Assembly: GCF_022637455.1 (NCBI RefSeq)
Contig: NZ_CP093341.1
Location: 558,001 to 622,000, forward strand
Direction of reading: 5' to 3'
DNA: 64,000 bases
Source: Lysobacter sp. S4-A87
GTDB lineage: Bacteria; Pseudomonadota; Gammaproteobacteria; Xanthomonadales; Xanthomonadaceae
Shown: positions 9,019-18,341 of the stretch, in pieces
Layout of the letters: every line of letters starts with the position of its first letter
Numbering within the stretch: the first letter of the stretch is position 1
The notes under the pieces: model-generated
The model's input: the letters and a program-made list of their open reading frames with translations, nothing else
The model's database searches: none
What the model was told of the DNA's origin: nothing
Translations under genes and position numbers: made by a program

Positions 9019-10328
9019 AGGCGATGGTCGCGCAAGGTTGGCGCCCTGCTGCCGTGGCGATCTCCCTGCTCTGGCTGGCGACGCTGGCCGGGGCGCTGAT
9101 GGTGTTCGCCGCCCAGGTAGTCCTCGCGCGCCGGCTTGGACCGGCCGAGTACGGTCTGTTTGCCTCGTCGCTGGCCACGGTCACGATGATCGCGCCTTTG
9201 GCGGGCTTCGGCCTCTCGCAGTTCCGGCTCAAGGCCTACGGCAGCGAGGGCTGGGACGCGGACCGCTGGTTGCGGCCGGCATTGCGCTTCTCACTGGTGA
9301 CCACCTTGCTGGCGATTGCCGGCGTGGCGGCATGGGCGCTTTGGGGCGCGCCGGTCGATGCCGACACGCGCGCAACGCTGCTGCTGCTGACCCCGGTCAT
9401 CGTCGGCGTGCTCGCCGTGGACCTGGTAGGCAGCAAGTTGCGTCTCGAGGAGCGCCACCGCGCCCTCGCCGGCTGGCAGCTGCTGATGCCGTCGGGCCGC
9501 CTGGCGGTCGCACTGCTGGCGGTCGGGATCGCCACCATCGATGCGCGCGATGTCGCCCTCGGATACGGACTGGTCGCGCTGCTGATCGCAGCCACGGCGC
9601 TGCCGCAACTGGCAGCGATGAAGCGCGGCGAGATGAAGCTGATGGGCCATGGACCGCGCCAGTCGAAGCCACATCGGGCTGACGTGCCCGGCACGTGGCA
9701 ACTGTGGTCGCAAGCGTGGGCCTATGGCGTCGCGGCCGCACTGTATCCGGTGTTCTTCCAGGTCGGCACGGTGCTCCTGAAGTACCTCGGCGGCAACGCG
9801 GAAGCCGGACATTACGGCGTGGCGCTGGCGGTGATGACGGCGCTGTACCTGTTTCCGGCAACCGTCTACCAGAAGTTCCTGCTGTCGCGACTGCACCGCT
9901 GGGCGGTGCACGACCAGCCCCGCTTCTGGCGCGTGTACCGCCTGGGCAACCTGGCCATGCTCGCCAGTGGCCTGCTGACGGGACTGGCGCTGTGGCTGCT
10001 CGCGCCCTGGCTGATTCCGATCGCGTTCGGCAGCGCCTACGCCGATGTCACGGCGCTGCTGGGGGTGCTGGCGATCTGCGTGCCCATCCGCTTTCTCTCG
10101 ACCTCGGTCGGCTCGGCCCTGCTGACTGCCAACCACATGCGCTACCGCGTGCTGGCCATGCTGGCGGCGACGGTAGTGGCTGTCGCGGTCACCTGCGTGC
10201 TGATGCCACGATTCGGCGCAGTGGGCGCGGCGTGGGCAACGGTCGTGGCCGAGGCCACGCTGCTGCTGCTCATGTACCTGGGCGTTCTTCGTATCCGGCA
10301 ACCCGCAGCGGAGGCAGCATCACCATGA
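9015..10328 (+). CDS. Wzx-like polysaccharide flippase (MATE/MOP family)
   Basis: 437 residues with about 12-14 hydrophobic segments spread evenly over the protein and the N-terminal pattern LARRLGPAEYGLFASSLA, characteristic of polysaccharide-biosynthesis MOP-superfamily flippases. It would flip undecaprenyl-linked repeat units to the periplasmic face for polymerisation. Overlaps its upstream and downstream neighbours by ATGA, so translation is probably coupled. It is the only flippase candidate in the cluster. Confidence 0.9.
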   Translation: MKAMVAQGWRPAAVAISLLWLATLAGALMVFAAQVVLARRLGPAEYGLFASSLATVTMIAPLAGFGLSQFRLKAYGSEGWDADRWLRPALRFSLVTTLLAIAGVAAWALWGAPVDADTRATLLLLTPVIVGVLAVDLVGSKLRLEERHRALAGWQLLMPSGRLAVALLAVGIATIDARDVALGYGLVALLIAATALPQLAAMKRGEMKLMGHGPRQSKPHRADVPGTWQLWSQAWAYGVAAALYPVFFQVGTVLLKYLGGNAEAGHYGVALAVMTALYLFPATVYQKFLLSRLHRWAVHDQPRFWRVYRLGNLAMLASGLLTGLALWLLAPWLIPIAFGSAYADVTALLGVLAICVPIRFLSTSVGSALLTANHMRYRVLAMLAATVVAVAVTCVLMPRFGAVGAAWATVVAEATLLLLMYLGVLRIRQPAAEAASP

Positions 10329-11536
10329 CGGACGCGCTTCGGGTTGGATTTACCGGCTACTACGGCATGCGCAACTTCGGCGACGACCTGTTCGGCGTCC
10401 TGTGCACGACGGCGTCGCGACTGTACTGGCATGCGGAACCGACCCTGGTCGGCCCACCCCTGGCCGACATCGAGGGCGGCAGTACGTGGCCGAAGTCGTT
10501 CCCGCTCGACCTCTACGGGGCCGCTGGCGTCGCGGGAAAGTGCAGCCGCCTGCTGAGCTTCGTTCGCGGCATGCATGGCAACGACGTGCTGGTCATGGGC
10601 GGGGGCTCGGTCATCACCGCACGCGAGTCCTTCCGCAAGCCGCTGATGCTGTGGGCCAACCGCCGGCGCCGACTGCAGCTCGCTGCCGTGGGTGTTTCCA
10701 TCGGTCCGTTCGTCGATGAAGCCGACGAGGCGGTCGTTGCCGATTATGCGCGGCACTTCTCGTACCTCTCGGTACGAGATCGCCGTTCCTACGAGCTGGC
10801 CCTTCGCCTTGGGCTCGATCACGTCACCCATCACGGTCGCGACCTCGCGGGCCTGCTGTCCCTGCTGATGCCCACCGGCTCGGCGCGTGGCGGCATGCGC
10901 CTGGAGCATGGCGGACCGCTGCACGTCGGCATCGCCCCGTGCCGCTATACCCCTCGCAGCGACCATCCCGCTCCGACGATGGATGCATGGCGGGACGCAG
11001 CGATCGAGGCGCTCGCGGCGATCGCCGTCCGCACGCCGCTCCAGGTCGAGGTATTCAGTCTCAACGGCCATCACCGGCACGGTGACGAGGTATTGGCCGA
11101 GGCGATGCAATCGCGGCTGCGCGAACGCGGCATCAATGCCGGGCTTCGCCTTTACCGCGGTCACGATCCGCTCGCGACCGTGCGCGACATCTGCCGTTGC
11201 GACGCATTCATCAGTGCACGCCTGCATGGCGCGATCGTCGCCTATCTGTGCGGCGTGCCGTTCACGATCATCGATTACCACCCGAAGTGCCGTGACTTCG
11301 CCGATGACATCGGCTTGCCCGCATCACTGCGCATATCCGGCGGCCAGGGCGCTGACGATCTCGTCACGGCGATCACCACGATGCTGAACGATCCCGATGC
11401 ACGACCGGGCCTTTCACCGTCCGTATACGCGCAACAGGCCCAGGACATATTCCAATGTGCGCCATGGTCGAGCCGGCAGCGATCAGATCTGAATCCGGGA
11501 AACCTTCATCCGGGAAACTACGGGACGGTGCCATGA
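10325..11536 (+). CDS. Polysaccharide pyruvyltransferase family protein
   Basis: 403 residues. The N-terminus has the family pattern GYYGMRNFGDDL, and the middle has NDVLVMGGGSVIT and SIGPFVDEADEAVVADY. The C-terminal CDAFISARLHGAIVAYLCGVPF is the conserved S-x-R-L-H-G block of PF04230. Members transfer pyruvate from phosphoenolpyruvate to a sugar as a ketal, giving an acidic EPS; a few members have other roles, so pyruvylation here is likely but unproven. The start at ATG 10325 gives the usual ATGA overlap with the flippase; longer in-frame extensions upstream run across the flippase gene and were rejected. Confidence 0.9.
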   Translation: MTDALRVGFTGYYGMRNFGDDLFGVLCTTASRLYWHAEPTLVGPPLADIEGGSTWPKSFPLDLYGAAGVAGKCSRLLSFVRGMHGNDVLVMGGGSVITARESFRKPLMLWANRRRRLQLAAVGVSIGPFVDEADEAVVADYARHFSYLSVRDRRSYELALRLGLDHVTHHGRDLAGLLSLLMPTGSARGGMRLEHGGPLHVGIAPCRYTPRSDHPAPTMDAWRDAAIEALAAIAVRTPLQVEVFSLNGHHRHGDEVLAEAMQSRLRERGINAGLRLYRGHDPLATVRDICRCDAFISARLHGAIVAYLCGVPFTIIDYHPKCRDFADDIGLPASLRISGGQGADDLVTAITTMLNDPDARPGLSPSVYAQQAQDIFQCAPWSSRQRSDLNPGNLHPGNYGTVP

Positions 11537-12375
11537 ACCGCGAAGTCGCCTCGCCTTCCATTGCACCCATCTGCGTGATCGTTCCCTGCTATCGCTGCAA
11601 GGACACCATCGCCCAGGCCGTGGCATCCATTGCCGCGCAGACGGTCGCCCCCGCCCAGGTGTTGCTCGTGGACGACTTCAGCAATGACGGAACGCTCGAG
11701 ATGCTGCACTTCATCAGTGCAAGCTACCCGCGCGGCTGGATCGAGGTCATCGCCCTGCCCGACAACGGCGGCCCGTCACGTGCACGCAACGCCGGCTGGC
11801 ATCGCGCGCGGCAGGAATACCTGGCGTTCCTGGACTCCGACGACACCTGGGTACCGACCAAGATCGAGTTGCAGATGCAAGCCCTGCATGACGACCCGGA
11901 AATCGCCCTGCTGGCGCACGCAATGAAGGTGCGCGACCGCAGCCAGCCGGCGCCTGCAGCGCCACAGGCCGCGCGGGCATCGATCGTCCCGCGTGGGCGG
12001 CTGCTGCTGAGCAATCCGTTTCCGACCGCATCGGTAGTGCTGCGCCGCGACCTGCCGTTCCGCTTCAATGAAGACTTCCGCCGGGTCGAGGATTTCCTGC
12101 TGTGGGGCCAGATCGGCTTCTCGGGCTTCCGCTGCGCCAAGCTGGACCAGACCCTCGCCTACTGGCACAAGGCCAACTACGGCGCCGGCGGTCTGAGCGA
12201 AGACCTTGCCGCGATGCATCGCGCCGGTCGCGAGGCCCGACTGGAGCTGTTGCGTCAGGGCCTGGTGACGCTGCCCGAGCACCTGTTCGCCCGCTGCTTC
12301 GGGCTGGTTCGCAAGGCTCGCCAGCGCCTGTTCGCGACGATGAGGCGATGGCGCGCCGAAGGTGTTGCCGGATGA
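11533..12375 (+). CDS. Glycosyltransferase family 2 (GT-A)
   Basis: 280 residues. The N-terminal motif ICVIVPCYRCKDTIAQAVAS, then VLLVDDFSNDGT and GGPSRARNAGWHRA, with the D-x-D-like LDSDDTW, define a GT2 inverting transferase. Probably adds one sugar of the repeat unit in the cytoplasm. Start ATG 11533 overlaps the pyruvyltransferase stop (ATGA); an in-frame upstream start would lie inside that gene. Ends by ATGA overlap with the polymerase. Confidence 0.9.
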   Translation: MNREVASPSIAPICVIVPCYRCKDTIAQAVASIAAQTVAPAQVLLVDDFSNDGTLEMLHFISASYPRGWIEVIALPDNGGPSRARNAGWHRARQEYLAFLDSDDTWVPTKIELQMQALHDDPEIALLAHAMKVRDRSQPAPAAPQAARASIVPRGRLLLSNPFPTASVVLRRDLPFRFNEDFRRVEDFLLWGQIGFSGFRCAKLDQTLAYWHKANYGAGGLSEDLAAMHRAGREARLELLRQGLVTLPEHLFARCFGLVRKARQRLFATMRRWRAEGVAG

Positions 12376-13433
12376 GCAGCATCGACCACCTGACCACGTT
12401 GCCCCTGCGTTCGCGTCGTACGGCCGACACCGTCGGCGCGAGCGTTCTGAGCGCCCTGCTGCTGCTGGCGGTTGCTGCGTTCGGCTGCTGGCTGGTCGGC
12501 ACCCGCTCGCCGGAGATCGGCACCGACACGCTGACCTATGCAGGCTTCTTCGAGGGACTCGGGCGGGAGTCGATCGAGACCCGGCTCGAGCCAGGCTTCG
12601 TTTACCTGAGCATCGCACTGTGGAAGCTGGGCGCTGGCGTGACCGGATACCAGACCGCTCTTTTCGCGTTGATGCTGGGTACCGTGGCGGTGTCGACTCG
12701 CCAGTACTTCCGATCCCTCGGCGATGAGCGCGGCCATCTGACGTTCCTCGGCGTGTCGCTGATGCTGCTGTACATCTCGCCGATGTTCGTCAATGCCTCC
12801 ATCAACGCGGTGCGCCAGGGTCTGGCCGCCCTGCTGGTGTTCACCGCGCTGCTGTCGTTCCAGCAGCGCCGCTGGGGGATGTTCGCCCTGTTTGGCGCGA
12901 TCGCCGGCAGCCTGCACATGTCTTCGCTGCTGTACCTCGTGTTCGCGCCGGTGCTGTTGCTTGGCCCACGCACGCAGCGGCTGGTCGCCGTCGCCGGCTT
13001 CATCCTCTACGTCACCGGGCTGTCGATGGCGATGGTCAGGGCTGCCGTTCCCGCGCTGTACGAACTGGTCATGACCTACACCGAGAACAGCTACTACCGC
13101 TCCGGCGTGCGCATCGACTTCGCGGTGTTCTCGATCTTCTGGTACGCACTGCCGCATGCCTTGTCGCCGCTGGTGAAGCCCGAGTTCCGCGAAAAGATCA
13201 AGAGCAGCACGGCGATCTACCTGGTGATGCTGCTGCCATTCTTCGCCGTAGGCTGGGGCTTCTTCTCCAACCGCTACCTGCTGCCGGCCTGGCTGTCGGC
13301 GTCGCTGATCGTCGCCGCAGTGATCTGCCACAGTCGCCTGCCCGCCCTGCGGCACCCGTTGCTGCTGAGGTTTGGCCTGGTCCTGTCTTGCGTGGTGTTC
13401 TACTACTTCGTCAACCACGAGATCGTGATCTGA
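12372..13433 (+). CDS. EpsG-like EPS polymerase (Wzy-type), integral membrane
   Basis: 353 residues with about nine to ten hydrophobic helices. The periplasmic pattern EIGTDTLTYAGFFE followed by EPGFVYLSIALWKL, and the segment FVNASINAVRQGLAALLVF, match the EpsG/Wzy-like family (the R-Q-G-L-A motif is diagnostic). It would polymerise flipped repeat units in the periplasm under control of the Wzc-like protein. Overlap with the GT2 gene fixes the start. This is the last of the ATGA-linked block; 48 bases separate it from the next gene. Confidence 0.88.
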   Translation: MSSIDHLTTLPLRSRRTADTVGASVLSALLLLAVAAFGCWLVGTRSPEIGTDTLTYAGFFEGLGRESIETRLEPGFVYLSIALWKLGAGVTGYQTALFALMLGTVAVSTRQYFRSLGDERGHLTFLGVSLMLLYISPMFVNASINAVRQGLAALLVFTALLSFQQRRWGMFALFGAIAGSLHMSSLLYLVFAPVLLLGPRTQRLVAVAGFILYVTGLSMAMVRAAVPALYELVMTYTENSYYRSGVRIDFAVFSIFWYALPHALSPLVKPEFREKIKSSTAIYLVMLLPFFAVGWGFFSNRYLLPAWLSASLIVAAVICHSRLPALRHPLLLRFGLVLSCVVFYYFVNHEIVI

Positions 13434-13481
13434 CGTGGACCCGACCTTTCCCCGCCGCCACTTGAAGGGCCAACGCCTCGC

Positions 13482-14252
13482 ATGTCGCAAACGCTGCAGA
13501 AACTCGTAGTTGGCCTCACCTACCCGCCCGCGCTCAGCCTATGCCTGATGGCGATTGCCGCCGGCCTGTTGTTCCTGCGCCATCGCCGCATTGCCGCCAC
13601 CCTGCTCGCGGTGGCGATTGCCTGGTCGGGGCTGTGGTCAGTGCCAATGGCCTCGGACTGGTTGCGCGGAAAGCTCGAAGCGCGTTACCCACCGGTCGAT
13701 GAAGCCACGCTTCCCTCCGCAGACGCCATCGTCGTGCTCGGTGGCGGCATGCGCTACGGATGGCTGGATCGGCCCGAGGTCCGCGCCGAAGACCTCGAGA
13801 ACAGCCGCCTGGCCGCAGGGGCACGCGCATGGTTGGCCCGACGCGCGCCAATCGTGATCCTGTCGGGTGGCGGAGAGAACGGCGGCACTGGAAGTCATGG
13901 CAGCGAAGCGCGAATGATGGCCACCGCCATCACGCGCCTGGGCGTACCGACATCGGCCCTGCTGCTGGAGGAGCGCAGTCGCAACACCCGCGACAATGCA
14001 CAGTTCACCGCGCAGATCGCACAAGCACGCGGCGCGCACCGGATCCTGCTGGTGACGTCTTCTCTGCACATGCCGCGCGCCATTGAACAGTTCCGCGGCG
14101 AAGGCATCGACGCAATCGCCGTTGCCGTTCCGGAGCGCGCACGAAGAATCAGCTGGAAGGAACGATGGTTTCCGTCGCGTAGCGCACTTTGGCGAAGCGG
14201 ACGCGCTTTCAAGGAGTTCGGTGGCTTGTTGATGATTCGTATACAGAACTGA
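13482..14252 (+). CDS. YdcF/ElyC-like DUF218 membrane protein
   Basis: 256 residues. Two N-terminal hydrophobic helices (residues about 12-30 and 35-52) precede a DUF218 domain with DAIVVLGGGMRYG, PIVILSGGGENGG, EERSRNTRDNAQF and LLVTSSLHMPRA, the conserved blocks of YdcF/SanA/ElyC proteins. Members act in envelope biogenesis, notably in sparing the shared undecaprenyl carrier, which fits an EPS cluster; exact chemistry is unknown. AAGGG lies upstream of the ATG. Confidence 0.87.
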   Translation: MSQTLQKLVVGLTYPPALSLCLMAIAAGLLFLRHRRIAATLLAVAIAWSGLWSVPMASDWLRGKLEARYPPVDEATLPSADAIVVLGGGMRYGWLDRPEVRAEDLENSRLAAGARAWLARRAPIVILSGGGENGGTGSHGSEARMMATAITRLGVPTSALLLEERSRNTRDNAQFTAQIAQARGAHRILLVTSSLHMPRAIEQFRGEGIDAIAVAVPERARRISWKERWFPSRSALWRSGRAFKEFGGLLMIRIQN

Positions 14253-14550
14253 ACTGGCCGGCGGTCACACTTCTGTCGGGTTCCTGTTCGGCTCCGGTTG
14301 AACACACTGAATGCTCCTGCACCGCGCACCGCGGAAATCACACGACATGCGTCATCACGACATTACGATTCCACTGCGGTGCGCATGGATGGCGTCGTGA
14401 GCCTCGCTCCAGACGCGACAGCGTTGTGCACGCAGGCTTCCAATGCAGCACTGCGAACGAGTGATCGCCAGGTCTAGACCGGCACGTCCCGCCAAGGATG
14501 CGGGTCGAAAGCATCGACCGGATGCTTGCCAACGACGTGAGGGCCAGTCC

Positions 14551-15666
14551 TTGAACATCCAGTCATTGAGAAGCACCACCCGGAGATTCGCTTTGGCCAG
14601 TTCCATCGCAACCGTTGTGCTGGCAGCCAGTGGTTGTGTACCCGGACAGCAGATGAGCCGGCAATCGTCCGGCGCCATGCAGGTTGCCGGCGGTAGCGAC
14701 GTGCGCATGGTTCCGATCACCGCTGATCTGGTGGCACCTGCGCGGGCACGGGTGCAGGTACCGCAGGAGCTGCTGAACTATCGCACCGAGTCCTACAAGA
14801 TCCATCCCGGCGACACCATCCTGGTCACGGTCTGGGATCACCCGGAACTCACCAGCCCCGCCGGCAACCAGCAGCAGGCGGTCACCAATGGCCGACTGGT
14901 GCAGCCTGATGGCACGTTCTTCTATCCCTATGCCGGCAAGATCAACGTCACCGGCATGACCATCGAGGACCTGCGCAGCACGCTGGCCAGTCGCCTGGCA
15001 CAGTACCTGCGCAACCCCCAGCTCGACATCAACGTCGTCGGCTACGGCAGCCGCGTCGCCGTGCAGGGCGCGTTCGAGGACACGGCGCCACAAGAGGTCA
15101 CCACTGTTCCGTTGACGCTGTCGCAGGCGGTGGGCCGCGCCCGCATCAACGTCGAACAGGCCGACCTCGCCGGCTTCGTGCTCACCCGCGATGGCCGCGA
15201 CTATCCGCTTGACCTGGATGCGCTCAACCGCGACGGCAAGGTCGCACCCGACATCTACCTCAAGCCCGGCGACCGGTTGTTCCTGCCGTTCAATGATCGC
15301 AAGGAGGTCTATGTCGTCGGCGAAGTGCTGCGGCCGCAGGCGCTCACCTTCAAGACCACCGACATGACCCTGACCCAGGCACTGGGACGCACCGGCGGCC
15401 TCAATCCGGTCACGTCCAAGGGCGAGGCGGTCTACGTGATCCGCGGCATCGAGGAAATGTCGCAGACACCAGCCACGGTCTACCACCTCGATGCCCAGTC
15501 GCCAGCCGCGTTCGCACTGGGCGACCGTTTCTCGCTGCGCCCTGGCGACGTGGTCTGGGTTGGCCCGGCCGGTGTGACGCGCTGGAACCGCTTCCTGTCG
15601 CAGCTGCTTCCGCTCTCGGGCATCATCGCCAACGCCGCCGCGGCCGGGAACGACATCGGCAACTGA
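14551..15666 (+). CDS. Wza/GumB-type polysaccharide export lipoprotein
   Basis: 371 residues from a TTG start with GAGGG about ten bases upstream; the ORF is open further upstream, but this start gives a normal lipoprotein signal ending VVLAASGC, with lipidated Cys. The Poly_export domain follows (YKIHPGDTILVTVWDHPEL, then VQPDGTFFYPYAGKINVTG) and SLBB-type repeats (EVYVVGEVLRPQA, LTQALGRTGGL). It forms the outer-membrane pore through which the polymer leaves the cell, working with the Wzc-like protein. Unusually, it is separated from wzc by about 11 kb and by its own 298-base leader, in which no convincing feature was found. Confidence 0.92.
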   Translation: MNIQSLRSTTRRFALASSIATVVLAASGCVPGQQMSRQSSGAMQVAGGSDVRMVPITADLVAPARARVQVPQELLNYRTESYKIHPGDTILVTVWDHPELTSPAGNQQQAVTNGRLVQPDGTFFYPYAGKINVTGMTIEDLRSTLASRLAQYLRNPQLDINVVGYGSRVAVQGAFEDTAPQEVTTVPLTLSQAVGRARINVEQADLAGFVLTRDGRDYPLDLDALNRDGKVAPDIYLKPGDRLFLPFNDRKEVYVVGEVLRPQALTFKTTDMTLTQALGRTGGLNPVTSKGEAVYVIRGIEEMSQTPATVYHLDAQSPAAFALGDRFSLRPGDVVWVGPAGVTRWNRFLSQLLPLSGIIANAAAAGNDIGN

Positions 15667-15693
15667 CGCGGCCTGACTTCTGCCGCGACAAAA

Positions 15694-15727
15694 GCACAGG
15701 GCCGGCGAGTTGCCTCGCCGGCCGTGC
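15694..15727. terminator. GC-rich hairpin between convergent genes
   Basis: A 10-bp stem (GGCCGGCGAG / CTCGCCGGCC, positions 15700-15709 and 15714-15723, loop TTGC) extended by GCAC/GTGC after a two-base bulge. No T-run. It sits between the wza-like gene and the convergent lipoprotein gene and could stop transcription from both sides. Confidence 0.55.
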
Positions 15728-15764
15728 TCCCTCCCGGATATTCCCCGTATGTTCGCGGCGTGAG

Positions 15765-16304
15765 TTACTTGGCAGGTGCACTACCAGGCGGGAACGTCGC
15801 GAACATCTTGTCGATGCCAGCCTGCACCAGGGTATTGCCCTTCTCGACCGAGCTGGGAACCGTCGCCGACGCGGTGCCACGCCACACGGCCTGCTTGGTC
15901 CTGGTGTCGAACATGTCGACGACCAGCGTGCCGACGTCATACGTGCGCACCGTCGTCGAGGCGCTGCCCATGCCCATGCCACCCCAACCCCATCCGCCCC
16001 AGGCGGGGCCGTTGTAGAAGGTATCGATACTTTGCTTCTGCGTCGTGGCGACATTGGCAACGAGCGCGACGTCGGCCGAAGCCTCATCGGCCTGGCGCCA
16101 GCCCAGCGCCTGCAATTTCGCGTCGACGGCCGACACGATGCGCTGCTGGATTAGCGGCGAGTTGGCCTCGGGCTTCTTCAGCCAGGCATAGCTGTGGTAG
16201 TTGCCGAACTGCGCGGCCGGATCGTGATCGGTCGTCACCGTCGGCGTGGTGGCGCAACCGGCCAGCACCGCCGCCAGCAGCATGCCCAGCGCTACTTGTC
16301 TCAT
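15765..16304 (-). CDS. DUF4136 lipoprotein
   Basis: 179 residues. Signal peptide with lipobox LAGC at residues 14-17. The rest matches the DUF4136 pattern: FGNYHSYAWLKK, SPLIQQRIVSAVDAKLQALGW, an internal Gly/Trp/Met-rich loop (GWGWGGMGMG), and DMFDTRTKQAVWRGTAS. Function of the family is unknown; it is an exported, lipid-anchored protein. Not evidently linked to the EPS or amyloid-like neighbours. Confidence 0.85.
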   Translation of the reverse strand: MRQVALGMLLAAVLAGCATTPTVTTDHDPAAQFGNYHSYAWLKKPEANSPLIQQRIVSAVDAKLQALGWRQADEASADVALVANVATTQKQSIDTFYNGPAWGGWGWGGMGMGSASTTVRTYDVGTLVVDMFDTRTKQAVWRGTASATVPSSVEKGNTLVQAGIDKMFATFPPGSAPAK

Positions 16305-16448
16305 GGTCTTCTCCCGTATCTGGTAATCGGTTGTTCGCCAACCTACAGCGACGATCCACGGCCAACCTGGTCTGCCGTGGCCGCACTAGTTGCGTGGAAC
16401 GGGAAATAGCCCCCAAGCGCGTGAACTGCATGTGAAACCTTGCCGCTG

Positions 16449-16486
16449 CGCGCGACTGCAGGCCATCGAGGCCTGCAAACGCGCGG
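16449..16486 (-). terminator. Hairpin downstream of the amyloid-like operon
   Basis: Nested inverted repeat with stem TGCAGGC/GCCTGCA and an outer GCGCG/CGCGC pairing, 28 bases past the stop of the beta-barrel gene. There is no T-run, so termination is only suggested. Confidence 0.4.
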
Positions 16487-16513
16487 AGGTTCTCCCTGAT
16501 CGAAAAGGCAGGA

Positions 16514-18253
16514 TCAGAACGAGATCGGGACTCGGGCGGTGAAGGTCACGTCGGGAGTATCGCGGGTCACACCAACGCCCAGTGCGACGTTGAGCGAGAC
16601 CTTGTCGTTGAAGCGGTAGGTGCCGCCGAGCAGCATCGTGCCGAGGGTCACCCGCACCGAGCCCGGCGAATCCTTGCCGTTCTGCTCGGTCTTGCCGACC
16701 AGGCTGGTGTCGTAGCCCAGGCTGATCGATGCCTTTTCGTTCAACGCCAGGCCCATGCCGAGGTTGAATCCCCAGATGTCACCTGCTTTGACGTCGCCGA
16801 GGAATTCCTTGCCCGACAGCAGCACCGTGCGCGATACGTCGTGGCGCTCGAAGTTGTACAGGTAGCTGATGCTGCCGAAGAACACGACCGGATCGGACGG
16901 ATACAACCAGGTCACGCCCGGCTGCAGGGATTCAAAGCCTGTGCCCGTCGGCAGCTCCAGCGGCAACCCCGTGCCGGTGGCGTTGGAGACGCAGCGCGTC
17001 ACGCAGTCGGTGATGACTTCGAAGATGTCCTTGCCGGTACGACTCTTGTAGCGCAGCCAGCCGATGTAGAACGCCTTGTCGGGACCACCGCGGTTGAGCT
17101 GGTAGCGCGCGGTCGCTTCGAAGTCGCCCATGCCGCGACCGCTTGCGTTGAACACGTTGTCGACAGCAGTGCCGGTGAAGATCTCGCGGCTGACGGTGTC
17201 GGCATTGAGGTAGACGTACGGGACCTTGGCCTCGAGCTCGAATCGCCCGCCAAAGCCGTAGCGTCCGGTGATCGTGGCCACACCGGAGGTGGTCTTGACC
17301 TGGCGCACGTCGATCAGGCCGATCAGGATCGCCGGGATCACCGTGAAGCCGACCAGCGCAACACGGTCGTTGGCGGAATAGCCGTGCTGCAGCGACGGCT
17401 CCAGGATGAACTTGCCGGCCGGCGTGAGCACGCCCGGCTGGTCGAAGATCTGCGCCACTTCGGGCGGGCGCGACGAGCTCTCGGGGGCTTCGCCGACCGG
17501 CTTCTGCTGCTGCTGCGCCACTGGCTGTTGCGACTGCTGCTGCGGTTGCTGCTGTTGCTGGGGCTGTGCCTGCTGCGGTTGTTGCGCTTGCTGCTGGGCA
17601 ACCTGCGTCGGCGCCTGCTGCATCGGCACCGGCACGAACGTCTGCTGCGACAGCGAGGGCACCATCCGGCTCGGAGTCACGCCGGCACCGCGTTCGCCTT
17701 CCAGTCGTTCCTCGTCCAGGGCACGCTGCAGCTGCGCGACGCTTTGCTCCTGCTGCGCCAGCGACTGGCGAAGTTCGCCCAGGCGCTGGTTCTGCTGGGT
17801 GATCTCCCGCTGCAGGGCGTCGAGGCGCGATTCTGCCGCGGCCACGGCTTCAGGCGAAGCCGGAACGAAATTGGTCGGCGCTGGAGGGGCGGCAGCCGCA
17901 GGGGGCGAAGGCGCCCTGGCAGTCGTGACAGCTTGCGGGGCGGCAGCGGTCGCAGGGGGCGCGGCGACCACCGCCGGAGAGGGCGCGCGGGCCACTGGAG
18001 CTGCGGCAGGGGGTGCCTTGGCTGGCGCTGGGGCTGGAGTTGCAGCCGGAGCCGGCCCAAGCCTGGCAGCCGATGCGGCGGCGGCGGCCAATGCGGCCGT
18101 GGCTGATCTGGCGGCAGCCGCGTCATGCGCTGCAGGAGAGGTGCCGTCAGTACGGCCGGCCGGCTGGTCCTCGGCGCCGGCGACGCCTGCCATGCCCAGC
18201 AGCAGGCAGGGGGCGAGCATCAAGCGCTGGCGTGTGGGTGGCGTCCTTTTCAT
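16514..18253 (-). CDS. FapF-like outer-membrane beta-barrel with coiled-coil and Q-rich linker
   Basis: 579 residues. Sec signal at residues 1-27. An Ala/Pro-rich stretch spans about 40-130, a coiled coil about 135-185 (AAESRLDALQREI, then Gln/Leu heptads), and a Gln-rich stretch about 212-251. From about residue 270 to the end there are amphipathic beta strands with alternating hydrophobics, finishing in ISF (terminal Phe, an outer-membrane signature). FapF of Pseudomonas is a periplasmic coiled-coil domain joined to a beta-barrel that exports amyloid subunits; this protein has the same architecture and sits last in an operon with a C39-like peptidase, as FapF does. An alternative is a generic phenol/MetA-type transporter barrel. 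Assignment to Fap rests on architecture and context, not alignment. Confidence 0.7.
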   Translation of the reverse strand: MKRTPPTRQRLMLAPCLLLGMAGVAGAEDQPAGRTDGTSPAAHDAAAARSATAALAAAAASAARLGPAPAATPAPAPAKAPPAAAPVARAPSPAVVAAPPATAAAPQAVTTARAPSPPAAAAPPAPTNFVPASPEAVAAAESRLDALQREITQQNQRLGELRQSLAQQEQSVAQLQRALDEERLEGERGAGVTPSRMVPSLSQQTFVPVPMQQAPTQVAQQQAQQPQQAQPQQQQQPQQQSQQPVAQQQQKPVGEAPESSSRPPEVAQIFDQPGVLTPAGKFILEPSLQHGYSANDRVALVGFTVIPAILIGLIDVRQVKTTSGVATITGRYGFGGRFELEAKVPYVYLNADTVSREIFTGTAVDNVFNASGRGMGDFEATARYQLNRGGPDKAFYIGWLRYKSRTGKDIFEVITDCVTRCVSNATGTGLPLELPTGTGFESLQPGVTWLYPSDPVVFFGSISYLYNFERHDVSRTVLLSGKEFLGDVKAGDIWGFNLGMGLALNEKASISLGYDTSLVGKTEQNGKDSPGSVRVTLGTMLLGGTYRFNDKVSLNVALGVGVTRDTPDVTFTARVPISF

Positions 18254-18341
18254 GCGGCCTCCTGTGGGGGTCCTCGGATAGAACGCAGTCGGGGCGGTTT
18301 TCAGGGCGCCGGCATCAGGGCGGAGTCTCGGGGCGCCGATG

